A stretch of DNA of 64,000 nt from Mesorhizobium sp. ES1-1 (GTDB taxonomy: Bacteria > Pseudomonadota > Alphaproteobacteria > Rhizobiales > Rhizobiaceae): contig NZ_JAIUGX010000002.1 of NCBI RefSeq assembly GCF_020164785.1, positions 186,001 through 250,000 of the forward strand, read 5' to 3'. The notes below the pieces were generated by a model. That model had not been told where the DNA came from and made no database searches. It saw only the letters and a list, made by a program, of their open reading frames with translations. Position 1 is the first letter of the stretch. Each line of letters begins with the position of its first letter. Of the stretch, positions 9,791 through 17,816 are shown piece after piece. Made by a program: the position numbers and the translations under genes.

Positions 9791-10435
9791 TCAGCCGGTC
9801 GGTATGCGTGGATCCTGCACCAGGTAGAAGGTCCATCGCGGCGTGTAGTCGGTCAGCAGAAATTCGAAGCTTGCCGTCTTCAGCGGATCGACCTTGCCAT
9901 TGCGGAACAGCAGCCGGTCGTAGGGTTCGAAATCGCGGTCGAAATCGGCGAAATTGCTCGACCGGATGTTGTCGGGCGTCTTGTTGCGCTGGTCGAACGA
10001 CAGGCCGTCACCGAACACGCTTGGCCGGTTCAAGATCTCCTGCAGTTCGAACTGGAACTCAATCCATGCCTGGCCGCTGTTGTTGAGCACGTCGATGCGC
10101 ATGTACATGATGCCATTGGCGAATTCTCGCGCCGACCCGAAGGCCTGAATCGGCTTCGTCGTGCGGATGGTCAAGGTCACCGGTGTCGCCGAATTCAGCT
10201 CTTCCGTGATAACCAGTGGATCATCGCTCGTCCCAATGCCCGACGCGCCCGTGATGCGGAAGCCGCCGAGCTCGTCGGAGAAGGAGTAAGCGCCGGTTTC
10301 CCACACCTTGACCTGATCCGCGCCAGCGTGCCCTGGCGTCAGCGACATAACGATCAGGGGAAGCGCCCGACGGATCCAGCCGGTCGCCAACGGGAAGCGC
10401 GTCGATGGGAAGCCCGCAGGCCCGGGAAAGCGCAT
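9791..10435 (-). CDS. Hypothetical exported protein
   Basis: An unrecognised protein of about 214 residues. From the ATG at 10435 it begins with a basic stretch and a hydrophobic core ending in GHAGA, consistent with a signal peptide cleaved before DQVKVW. The mature part looks beta-rich and has no cysteines or catalytic motifs that I can identify. The open frame extends 150 bp further upstream, but that extension is Arg/Ser-rich and would bury the signal sequence, so the internal ATG is preferred. There is no obvious Shine-Dalgarno sequence, which leaves the start uncertain. It is divergent from the ETF-QO gene. A periplasmic or surface role is inferred only from the signal peptide. Confidence 0.65.
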   Translation of the reverse strand: MRFPGPAGFPSTRFPLATGWIRRALPLIVMSLTPGHAGADQVKVWETGAYSFSDELGGFRITGASGIGTSDDPLVITEELNSATPVTLTIRTTKPIQAFGSAREFANGIMYMRIDVLNNSGQAWIEFQFELQEILNRPSVFGDGLSFDQRNKTPDNIRSSNFADFDRDFEPYDRLLFRNGKVDPLKTASFEFLLTDYTPRWTFYLVQDPRIPTG

Positions 10436-10659
10436 GACATGCAGTATGGCAAATAAGCAAGCCGCCGAACAATTGAAAACGTCAGAGCGGCGGGAGGACG
10501 GCCCAAAACGGCCTGCTCTTCGCGCGATGCGCGACTTTTTGGCCAATTCCGCATTGTAACGTATGCGCCGGTTTCCTGTCGCCAATTGATGCGCTATGCA
10601 GCGCGGTAGCCAGCAAGATGCCCGGACGGGAACCGGAACAAGCCAGTGCGGAGGGGTTG

Positions 10660-12339
10660 ATGAGCGACATCGAACGCGAAAGCATGGAATTCGACGTGGT
10701 GATCGTCGGCGCCGGACCTGCCGGCCTTGCCGCCGCTATCCGCCTCAAGCAAATCAATCCCGAGCTTTCCGTTGTGGTCCTGGAAAAAGGTGGCGAGGTC
10801 GGCGCTCATATCCTGTCGGGCGCCGTTGTCGATCCGATTGGCATCGACCGGCTGCTGCCGGGCTGGCGCGATGAGGAAGGCCACCCCTTCAAGACGCCGG
10901 TCACCGCAGATCATTTTCTCCTGCTGGGCCCTGCCGGCTCGTTCCGTCTGCCCAACATGCTGATGCCGCCGCTGATGAACAATCACGGCAACTACATCGT
11001 CTCGCTCGGCAATGTCGCCCGCTGGCTGGCGACCAAGGCGGAAGCGCTCGGCGTCGAGATCTATCCGGGCTTCGCGGCTGCCGGCCTGCTCTACAATGAG
11101 GAGGGCGCGGTCACCGGTGTCGTTACCGGCGACATGGGCGTCGAAAAAGACGGCACCCACGGTCCGGGCTTCGCTCCCGGCATGGCGCTGATGGGCAAGT
11201 ACGTGCTGATCGGGGAGGGCGCGCGCGGCTCCCTGGCAAAGCAGCTGATTGCCAGATACAGGCTTTCCGAAGGCCGTGAGCCCGGAAAATACGGTATCGG
11301 TCTCAAGGAACTCTGGCAGGTCAAGCCGGAGAACCATCGCCCGGGACTGGTGCAGCATTCCTTCGGCTGGCCGCTCGACATGAAGACCGGCGGCGGCTCT
11401 TTCCTGTACCATCTCGAGGACAATCAGGTGGCGGTCGGCTTCGTCCTCCACCTTAACTACAAGAACCCGTATCTCGCGCCCTTCGAGGAATTCCAGCGTT
11501 TCAAGACCCACCCGGCGATCGCCGGGACGTTCGAGGGCGCCAAGCGGCTGGGCTATGGCGCGCGCGCGATCACCGAAGGCGGCTGGCAGTCTGTGCCGAA
11601 ATTATCCTTCCCCGGCGGCGCGCTGATCGGCTGCGCGGCGGGCTTCGTCAACGTGCCGCGCATCAAGGGATCGCATAATGCGGTGCTTTCCGGCATGCTG
11701 GCGGCCGATCATGTCGCCGAAGCGATCCGTGCCGGGCGCGCCAATGACGAGCTGTCGACCTACGAGGCGGCGTGGCGCACGACCGACATCGGCAAGGATC
11801 TCAAAAAGGTTCGCAACGTCAAGCCGCTTTGGTCACGCTTCGGCACCATCTTCGGCATCGGCCTCGGCGGCCTCGACATGTGGCTGAATACGCTGTTTGG
11901 CATGTCGCCCTTCGGCACGCTGAAGCATGGCAAGGCCGACTACGCGTCGCTGGAACCGGCCGGCCGGCACAAGAAGATTGCCTATCCTAAGCCGGATGGC
12001 GTGTTGACCTTCGACCGCCTGTCCTCCGTGTTTCTGTCCAACACCAATCACGAGGAAAATGAGCCGGTCCACCTGCTCGTGCGCGATATGGAACTGCAGA
12101 AACGTTCCGAGCACGATGTCTTTGCCGGCCCTTCGACGCGCTATTGTCCGGCAGGTGTTTATGAGTGGGTCGACAAGGACGGCAACGCCGCCGCCGATCC
12201 CGAGGCGCAGGATGTGCGCTTCGTCATCAACGCGCAGAACTGCGTCCATTGCAAGACGTGCGACATCAAGGACCCCAACCAGAACATTGACTGGGTGCCG
12301 CCGCAGGGCGGAGAGGGCCCGGTCTACCAGGGCATGTGA
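10660..12339 (+). CDS. Electron transfer flavoprotein-ubiquinone oxidoreductase (ETF-QO)
   Basis: A 559-residue membrane-associated flavoprotein that passes electrons from reduced ETF (charged by acyl-CoA dehydrogenases and dimethylglycine-type dehydrogenases) to ubiquinone. The N-terminus carries the FAD-binding VGAGPAG motif. The C-terminus has the [4Fe-4S] cysteine set: one Cys in YCPAGVYEW and CVHCKTCDIKDP near residues 528-534. Length and motif order match bacterial and mitochondrial ETF-QO. The ATG at 10660 follows a strong GGAGG five bases upstream, so the upstream in-frame ATG at 10618 is rejected. It is monocistronic here. Functionally it connects to the isovaleryl-CoA dehydrogenase at 24.3-25.5 kb, whose electrons would be re-oxidised by ETF and this enzyme. 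Confidence 0.96.
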   Translation: MSDIERESMEFDVVIVGAGPAGLAAAIRLKQINPELSVVVLEKGGEVGAHILSGAVVDPIGIDRLLPGWRDEEGHPFKTPVTADHFLLLGPAGSFRLPNMLMPPLMNNHGNYIVSLGNVARWLATKAEALGVEIYPGFAAAGLLYNEEGAVTGVVTGDMGVEKDGTHGPGFAPGMALMGKYVLIGEGARGSLAKQLIARYRLSEGREPGKYGIGLKELWQVKPENHRPGLVQHSFGWPLDMKTGGGSFLYHLEDNQVAVGFVLHLNYKNPYLAPFEEFQRFKTHPAIAGTFEGAKRLGYGARAITEGGWQSVPKLSFPGGALIGCAAGFVNVPRIKGSHNAVLSGMLAADHVAEAIRAGRANDELSTYEAAWRTTDIGKDLKKVRNVKPLWSRFGTIFGIGLGGLDMWLNTLFGMSPFGTLKHGKADYASLEPAGRHKKIAYPKPDGVLTFDRLSSVFLSNTNHEENEPVHLLVRDMELQKRSEHDVFAGPSTRYCPAGVYEWVDKDGNAAADPEAQDVRFVINAQNCVHCKTCDIKDPNQNIDWVPPQGGEGPVYQGM

Positions 12340-12398
12340 GGTAACGCGCGGCGCTGCTGCGCCGCCAGTCGTCGCGTTGTCGTCGAGAGGAAGCGTCG

Positions 12399-12998
12399 GT
12401 GCGCTTGACCACACTTTCAATGCTGACGGCCATCGCTGCTTCGGCCGGTTTTGCGGCTACCGCAGCGGCGGACGTCAAGATTGTGGTCACGAAACAGACC
12501 TACGACATCTCCGGGATCACTGGCGAGGCCCTTATCAGGTCGATGAATCGCAATGGACCAAGGCATGGCTTCTTGTCTCGTGCCATCGCGCAGACGAGCT
12601 ATACGAAGGGTTGGGACATTGACTTCGTTCAGGCCAAGCGGGCCTGCCATATCCAACGGGCCAACGGAACACTCAAGCTGAAAGTTACCTTGCCCCGTGT
12701 CGTCTCCACGCTGCCGCCTGGGCTCGACAAAGATTGGGAGCGGTTCTTGGCTGGCGTGCGCAAGCATGAGGACACCCACGGCGACATCGCCGCCCAGATG
12801 ATGGCCGCGACCGAGAAATCGCTTGTTGCCCTCGCAGTCCCGAATGATCCGGGCTGTTCCAAGACAAGGCGGGAGGCCAGCCGCCGCATAGACGTCATTT
12901 ATGATCAGTATGAGGACAGGCAGAACGCATTCGACGCCAGCGAGCATCGCGAGGGCGGCCGCGTCGAATATCTGGTTGAAGCCTTCGTAAAGTCATAA
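12399..12998 (+). CDS. DUF922-family exported protein, possible Zn-dependent peptidase
   Basis: A 199-residue protein starting at a GTG preceded by GAGAGGA; an internal ATG at 12420 is the alternative. The first 24 residues form a signal peptide ending AATAAA before DVKIVV, so it should be periplasmic. The rest matches the DUF922 family. The central RKHEDTHGD segment contains an HExxH-like HEDTH at about residue 125, which suggests a zinc-dependent peptidase, although activity has not been established for the family as far as I know. Two or three cysteines (RACHIQ, DPGCSK) may form a disulfide. It sits 59 bp downstream of ETF-QO on the same strand, with no clear functional link. Confidence 0.85.
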   Translation: MRLTTLSMLTAIAASAGFAATAAADVKIVVTKQTYDISGITGEALIRSMNRNGPRHGFLSRAIAQTSYTKGWDIDFVQAKRACHIQRANGTLKLKVTLPRVVSTLPPGLDKDWERFLAGVRKHEDTHGDIAAQMMAATEKSLVALAVPNDPGCSKTRREASRRIDVIYDQYEDRQNAFDASEHREGGRVEYLVEAFVKS

Positions 12999-13053
12999 AA
13001 CCGGTTCCCCATTGCGCGGCACCGCGGCTCGCGACACAGCGGCGGGTAGCGGC

Positions 13054-14094
13054 TCAACCACGCGACCTCATCGGCTGGCGTAGGGAAACGGTCGCGGTTT
13101 CATGCTCGTCGGCGGGCTTCGTGTCCGGCACTCCGAGCGAGAACTCGACCATGACCGGCAGATGGTCCGAGCCGGTGTCTTCCAGCCGAACCGCGGAATG
13201 GATGGTCAGGGCGCCCCTGCTGAACACCTGGTCGATCGGCAACCCAGCGAACCGCCGCAGAAAATCCGGCAATCCGGTATAGATCCAGCTCGGCCCGGCG
13301 GACGGCATGACAATCAAGCCGCCGAGCGAAGCGACGCGCTGAACGGCCGCGCTCCATGGCACGGCGTTGCAGTCGCCCGCCATTATTGCCGTCTCGCCCA
13401 GAGAAGAGAGCGGTCCCGAGAGCTCGCCGATCTGCTCGTACTGCTCGCGCGGCCATGGCCAACCAAGATGGATCGCGGCGACGTCGACGCCAATGCCCCC
13501 GAAATTGACCGTCGCCATCGCCATGGCGCCGCGCCGCTCGCAACGAGGCTGGGTGCCAGCGGCAAAGGGCCGTCGCGACAGCAACGCAACCCCGAAGACA
13601 CCATTGGGATGCGCGCAAAGGATTCGATAGGGATAGGCGCTGCTGATATAGCCGAGCTCGGTCGACCACATCGCCGACACCTCGTTGAGGGTGATGACGT
13701 CGGGGTTCGTCCGGCCGATCAGCGACAGCACCTTCTTCGGGGTCGGATTGTCATAGCGCAGGTTCATCTGCAGCAGTCGGTAGACGATGCGGTCGGCAGG
13801 CTTCGTCGCCGCCTGCGTCGGCCACGGGCGGGGCAGCGCGTCCAACGTGGTTGCGAGCGCTGCAACAGCAAATATCATGGCCACAGCCGCCTGCGGACGA
13901 AACGACGTCGCCAGGAGCGGCAAAGCGCAAAGCGCCATCAACAAGGCAAGATGGATGCGAAAATGCGAAAACGAATCGAGGGCCGGATGGACCGAGCCAA
14001 GAAACCCGGCCAGGAGGGCGGCCGAAAGAGCCGTCATCGCCAGGAATATCACTCCAGCAGCCATGTTCGAGCGCGCGCCGCCTGTTGTCATCAA
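13054..14094 (-). CDS. Endonuclease/exonuclease/phosphatase-family membrane protein
   Basis: A 346-residue protein with three N-terminal hydrophobic segments (about residues 10-90) followed by an EEP-fold domain. The EEP hallmarks are visible: a LNEV segment holding the metal-binding Glu, GDCNAVPW (Asp and Asn) and GSDHLPV (Asp-His) near the C-terminus. The EEP domain follows the membrane segments, so the catalytic domain is probably periplasmic or membrane-tethered. Substrates of this fold range from nucleic acids to phospholipids and sphingomyelin, and none can be chosen here. The flanking genes amn and DUF922 give no hint. Start at the ATG of MMTTGGARSN; the second Met is equally possible. 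Confidence 0.85.
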   Translation of the reverse strand: MMTTGGARSNMAAGVIFLAMTALSAALLAGFLGSVHPALDSFSHFRIHLALLMALCALPLLATSFRPQAAVAMIFAVAALATTLDALPRPWPTQAATKPADRIVYRLLQMNLRYDNPTPKKVLSLIGRTNPDVITLNEVSAMWSTELGYISSAYPYRILCAHPNGVFGVALLSRRPFAAGTQPRCERRGAMAMATVNFGGIGVDVAAIHLGWPWPREQYEQIGELSGPLSSLGETAIMAGDCNAVPWSAAVQRVASLGGLIVMPSAGPSWIYTGLPDFLRRFAGLPIDQVFSRGALTIHSAVRLEDTGSDHLPVMVEFSLGVPDTKPADEHETATVSLRQPMRSRG

Positions 14095-14197
14095 GGTCGT
14101 AGTTCGCTGAATATTTCCGGCACCTGCCCGGCATGTTTACCGGTCAAATTGCTTGGGTAAGACGGTCAATGTCTAGCCGGATTCCGGCCGCACCCGT

Positions 14198-15703
14198 CTA
14201 CTGAAAAGCGGTCTCCGAGAAGCTTCTCAATTTGCGCGAGTGCAGCCGTTCCATCGGCATTTCCGACAGCTTCTCCATGGCCCTGATGCCGATGGTCAGA
14301 TGCTGCGCCACCTGCCGCTTGTAGAACTCCGTCGCCATGCCGGGCAGTTTCAGTTCGCCATGCAGCGGCTTGTCTGAAACGCACAGCAGCGTGCCGTAGG
14401 GCACGCGGAAGCGGAATCCGTTGGCGGCGATGGTGGCCGACTCCATGTCGAGGGCGATGGCGCGGGACTGCGACAGGCGCTGCACCGGGCCGCGCTGGTC
14501 GCGCAGTTCCCAGTTGCGGTTGTCGATGGTGGCGACGGTTCCGGTTCGCATGATGCGTTTCAGATCGTAGCCGGACAGGCCGGTCACTTCGGCAACCGCT
14601 TCCTGCAATGCCACCTGGATCTCTGCCAGCGGCGGGATCGGCACCCAGACGGGAAGATCGTCGTCCAGCACGTGATCCTCGCGCACATAGGCGTGCGCCA
14701 GCACATAGTCCCCCAGAGCCTGAGTGTTGCGAAGCCCGGCGCAGTGACCAAGCATGACCCAGGCATGCGGCCGCAGCACCGCGATATGGTCGGTGATCGT
14801 CTTGGCGTTGGAAGGCCCGACGCCGATATTGACCATGGTGATGCCGCCATGGTTCGCCTTCTTCAGGTGATAGGCCGGCATCTGTGGCAGCCGCGGCGGC
14901 GCGACCCCGTGGCTTGGCGCGCTTTGCCCCGCCTGGGTGATGACATTGCCCGGCTCGACGAACTCATCATAGCCATGGCCGCCTTCCGCCATCTGTGCGC
15001 GCGCCCTGGCCACGAACTCGTCGATGTAGAACTGGTAATTGGTGAACAGCACGAAGTTCTGGAAATGCTGCGGCGTGGTCGCCGTGTAGTGTGACAGGCG
15101 GTGCAGCGAATAATCGATCCGCTGCGCCGTGAACGGCGCGAGAGGCCTCGTTTCACCCACAGCCACTTCGAACGTGCCGTTGGCGATCTGGTCATCGGTG
15201 CCATCGAGGTCCGGCACATCGAACAGGTCCCGGATCGGCCGTCTGATGCGTTCCGCTGCCGCGCCATCGACATGGGTGCCTTCAAGGAAGGCGAAATGAA
15301 GCGGTATGGGCGTGGTCGACTCCGAGACGGTGACCGCGACGCCATGGTTGCGCATGATCAGGCGCAGTTGTTCGACGAGGTAGCTCTCGAACAGGCCGGG
15401 CTGGGTGATGGTGGTGGAAAAATGCCCCGGCGTCGGCATATGCCCATAAGCCTGCCGCGAATCGATCTGCGTGAAGGAATTGGTGGTGACGCCGATCTCC
15501 GGATAGAAGGCGCGGTAGCGCTTGGCATTGTCTCCGCCCGCTGCCGCCAGGCTGGCGAAGGCGTCGCGCAAGAATGTGGTGTTACGGTCGTAGAGCACAC
15601 GCAGCGCGGCCACGGCCTTTTCGGCATCGTCGAAACTCTGCCGGCCAAACGGCTCCGGCATGACCACGGATTCGATCGCTTGAGGGTAGATTCGCTTTTC
15701 CAT
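14198..15703 (-). CDS. amn: AMP nucleosidase
   Basis: A 501-residue enzyme that hydrolyses AMP to adenine and ribose 5-phosphate and so helps control adenylate pools. The N-terminal half is the Amn-specific domain. The C-terminal half is a nucleoside-phosphorylase-type fold, with GHCAGLR near residue 320 and the substrate-contacting ALDMESATIAANG segment, whose Glu is typical of the phosphorylase superfamily. Length and domain order match bacterial Amn. The start at 15703 gives MEKRIYPQAIESVVMPEPFG; no strong ribosome-binding site is visible. It is a single gene, with EEP downstream on the same strand and small membrane protein genes upstream. Confidence 0.94.
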   Translation of the reverse strand: MEKRIYPQAIESVVMPEPFGRQSFDDAEKAVAALRVLYDRNTTFLRDAFASLAAAGGDNAKRYRAFYPEIGVTTNSFTQIDSRQAYGHMPTPGHFSTTITQPGLFESYLVEQLRLIMRNHGVAVTVSESTTPIPLHFAFLEGTHVDGAAAERIRRPIRDLFDVPDLDGTDDQIANGTFEVAVGETRPLAPFTAQRIDYSLHRLSHYTATTPQHFQNFVLFTNYQFYIDEFVARARAQMAEGGHGYDEFVEPGNVITQAGQSAPSHGVAPPRLPQMPAYHLKKANHGGITMVNIGVGPSNAKTITDHIAVLRPHAWVMLGHCAGLRNTQALGDYVLAHAYVREDHVLDDDLPVWVPIPPLAEIQVALQEAVAEVTGLSGYDLKRIMRTGTVATIDNRNWELRDQRGPVQRLSQSRAIALDMESATIAANGFRFRVPYGTLLCVSDKPLHGELKLPGMATEFYKRQVAQHLTIGIRAMEKLSEMPMERLHSRKLRSFSETAFQ

Positions 15704-15777
15704 GGCTCAATATAGAGGTTCGGACGCGCTGTTGGGAGGGGTACCGCTTCCAATGGCGGCCAAGCCGACTTTTTTCT

Positions 15778-15972
15778 TCAACCGCGCCGCAGGCTGACCA
15801 GGAGTACGAAGCCGACGCCGGATTTCTTCATGGCGGGGGCGTCGATCGTCGCGCCGACATCTGTTCGCATCGAAGGTACGGCCAGAACCGGAGCTGCCAG
15901 AACCATCAGGATGAGCGCCGCCCGCGGCAGAAGCCGGAGGGTCTCGAGGGTGTTGGCGGCGATGCGGTTCAT
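15778..15972 (-). CDS. Small hypothetical membrane or exported protein (64 aa)
   Basis: A 64-residue frame with a hydrophobic segment at about residues 17-32, preceded by two arginines, resembling a signal anchor or signal peptide (LILMVLAAPVLA). The C-terminal half is short and uncharged up to the final RRG. No family is recognised. It lies 40 bp downstream of another small membrane-protein frame on the same strand, and the two could be co-transcribed. No ribosome-binding site is obvious before its ATG. Support comes only from the signal-like N-terminus and the otherwise empty interval, so it is a candidate. Confidence 0.45.
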   Translation of the reverse strand: MNRIAANTLETLRLLPRAALILMVLAAPVLAVPSMRTDVGATIDAPAMKKSGVGFVLLVSLRRG

Positions 15973-16012
15973 GGCTTTTGCTTTGCTTTCGAGGTCTCTT
16001 TGGTTTGTCGCT

Positions 16013-16171
16013 TCAAGGGCGAAAATGGTTCATGCAATTCATCCCGCAGACTTTTGAACTGGCTTCGTCCCAGGACCGGGCCGGACGGCCGGCCTCGGCG
16101 ACGATGATGGCGAAGAACATTCCAAACAGGCTCATCAGCAGGCAGACGATGGTGAAGCGGCGAGCGAGCAT
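16013..16171 (-). CDS. Small hypothetical membrane protein (52 aa)
   Basis: A 52-residue frame starting at the ATG at 16171 with a well-placed AAGGAGA sequence about 9 bases upstream, unusually good for such a short frame. It begins MLARRFTIVCLL, with a hydrophobic helix over about residues 6-26, and ends with a Cys-containing tail (VCGMNCMNHF). This looks like a single-pass or exported peptide. I do not recognise a family. The ribosome-binding site, the positive-inside residues before the helix and the adjacency to the 64-residue frame are the reasons for reporting it. Confidence 0.5.
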   Translation of the reverse strand: MLARRFTIVCLLMSLFGMFFAIIVAEAGRPARSWDEASSKVCGMNCMNHFRP

Positions 16172-16337
16172 TGCGACGTGTCTCCTTCAACACGCGCGAG
16201 AATGCCCAAGCACGACTGAACCCGCTCTGATGGCGGCGTTCATCCACGGTTCAAATTTGTTGACGGTTGTTCCAGGAACCGCTGGAGCGCGATGGCAGCG
16301 GGCAGTTGGGCTGCGGCGAGCGGATCCCCGAAATGAA

Positions 16338-16361
16338 AACGGGGCCCGTCAGGGCCCCGTT
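16338..16361 (-). terminator. Rho-independent terminator of the DUF2147 gene
   Basis: A perfect stem (AACGGGGCCC/GGGCCCCGTT) with a 4-base loop lies 22 bp past the stop of the DUF2147 gene. On the minus strand the stem is followed by a T-rich run, TTTTCATTT. Confidence 0.85.
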
Positions 16362-16383
16362 CGCATGTCGAGATATGAGAAAT

Positions 16384-16725
16384 TCAAAGTTTGTGCCAGG
16401 TCTGGCTTTTGCAGATCAGACCGCCCAGCACACACCCGCTCATCTTGAGCGAAGTGCCCGACAATGTCGCCTTGCCCGAATAGGTTTTGTCGTTCGCCGG
16501 ATCGGTGATGTTGCCGGCATATTTGTTGTCGCCGGCTGCTTTCAGCGAGCCGATGGTCTTGCCGGCATATTTGCCGGACTTGAGGGTGATCGAAAACGTT
16601 CCGCTGCCGCCGATGGCCGCTGTATCGCCGGATTGCGTCTTCCAGCTGCCTTCGATCGGATCGGCCGACGCCGCACCCGCCATGACCACCGTGGCTGCAA
16701 AGGCCAGGCACATCTTTCGAAACAT
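16384..16725 (-). CDS. DUF2147-family exported protein
   Basis: A 113-residue protein with a clear signal peptide (MFRKMCLAFAATVVMAGAASA, cleavage before DPIEG). The mature region starts with the family's GSWKTQSGD segment and ends with SGCVLGGLICKSQTWHK, where two cysteines may form a disulfide. DUF2147 proteins are small secreted beta-barrel-like proteins of unknown function, often abundant in rhizobia. A strong terminator follows, so it is probably a single-gene unit transcribed from the long AT-rich gap upstream. A second DUF2147 protein is encoded at 49161-49541. Confidence 0.88.
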   Translation of the reverse strand: MFRKMCLAFAATVVMAGAASADPIEGSWKTQSGDTAAIGGSGTFSITLKSGKYAGKTIGSLKAAGDNKYAGNITDPANDKTYSGKATLSGTSLKMSGCVLGGLICKSQTWHKL

Positions 16726-17162
16726 GGACTTCCTCCCTTGGAATCCGGCGATGCACTCCGCCTCGCCGGGCTGCCGCTTACGCGAAGGTAAGCTAATCCA
16801 GCTCCAGTCGAAACAAAAGCGGTGCCGCTGCGGAAGAATTCGGGATTTTCAATAGGCCGGCATGCCTCCCGTCGAACCGAAATCGAAACCGCTTTCACAT
16901 CGCCTTTGTCACTTGTGGTTAGCGGAGTGTTGCAGGGCCTCACCCGAATTGTCGTCAAATTTTTAGCAAACAGGCGGAATCGCTAGCTTTGTATCGTTAA
17001 CAAATTTTGGCATTTACCTCTTGTTTTAGCTTTGTTTTCCCCAAATTAAGCACGCCATTTAACGACGGATTCAAGCCTGCACGGCATTCTCGAAAGCATC
17101 GAAAGAGCGGCCCGCTACGACAACGGAGGCAGCTCTCGGGAGCCAGACAGGGGATTTGAAAA
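16726..17162. other. Intergenic region with divergent promoters
   Basis: 437 bp between the divergent DUF2147 and Sel1-like genes. The part at about 16950-17060 is clearly AT-richer than its surroundings (runs such as caaattttggcattt), as expected for promoters. No protein-coding frame, tRNA or convincing hairpin was seen. I cannot name a specific sigma-factor box. Confidence 0.5.
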
Positions 17163-17429
17163 ATGGCACGTTTTGAAATGCTTGAAGCAGGCTTCGGCGC
17201 CATGGGGGCAACCGCCCAGGCCGACATTCTTTTCGAACTGGGGATGATGTACGCGACCGGCCGCGATTGCGAGACCGACGTCGTTGCGGCTCACAAATGG
17301 TTCAACATCGCCGCGATCAAAGGCTCCGCTCGCGCCGCGGAAGTGCGCTCGGAACTATCCGCCACCATGTCGAAGGCCGAGATTGCCAAGGCCCTTCGCG
17401 AAGCCCGCGAATGGATGACGATGCACTGA
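17163..17429 (+). CDS. Small Sel1-like repeat protein (88 aa)
   Basis: An 88-residue protein preceded by AGGGGA about 8 bases before the ATG. The centre reads ELGMMYATGRDCETDVVAAHKWFNIAA, that is, one Sel1/TPR-like repeat (LGxMYxxG...A..W...AA), followed by a helical tail rich in Ala and Glu. Such short Sel1-like proteins occur widely in rhizobia and presumably mediate protein contacts; no partner is apparent. There is no signal peptide, so it should be cytoplasmic. The long AT-rich upstream region suggests its own promoter. A strong terminator lies 210 bp downstream. Confidence 0.8.
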   Translation: MARFEMLEAGFGAMGATAQADILFELGMMYATGRDCETDVVAAHKWFNIAAIKGSARAAEVRSELSATMSKAEIAKALREAREWMTMH

Positions 17430-17816
17430 TCCGCCAATCGCAGATACCTACCGAAACAGGGAAGCTCCGGGATCAAGACTGCATAGACAGCCGGGCCCGG
17501 CTAAGGGAAGGCCGCGCAAGACGGTCACGATATTAAGAAAGAGAATGCGACGGGCAGCACGACCCAGTCGTGCGGAACACGGGGAAGGTGAGCGGGATTT
17601 TCAGGCGAAGGGCGCCTGGAGAGTGCTCGACAGACATAAAAGTCGCGACCGGCCGGACAAGGCCGGCGCGGCTTTTGCTTTTCGCGGACACTGCCTTGCA
17701 GGCCCAATCGAGTGACGCCAATGCGCCTAGACAGAGCCGGTGAAGGATGAAATTGTCCCGCCTCTGTGGAAGAAGCGGGGCCGGGGCGGCCGCGCGTGAG
17801 TGGAGGAGCTAGCACA
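17430..17816. other. Intergenic region with an internal terminator
   Basis: 387 bp between the Sel1-like gene and the amino-acid binding protein gene. It contains a strong plus-strand terminator at 17639-17682, 210 nt beyond the preceding stop. That distance leaves room for a long 3' untranslated region or a small RNA, and the remaining 134 bp would carry the next promoter. No coding frame is convincing here. Confidence 0.5.
17639..17682 (+). terminator. Strong rho-independent terminator
   Basis: An imperfect 15-16 bp stem (AAAGTCGCGACCGGCC against GGCCGGCGCGGCTTT, one bulge) closes a 6-base loop and is followed by CTTTTGCTTTT. It ends either a long 3' region of the Sel1-like gene or an unannotated transcript. 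Confidence 0.85.

Noticed and set aside
12348..12367. GC-rich hairpin between ETF-QO and DUF922 as a terminator
   Set aside because: There is no T-run, and such GC-rich repeats arise easily in this genome.
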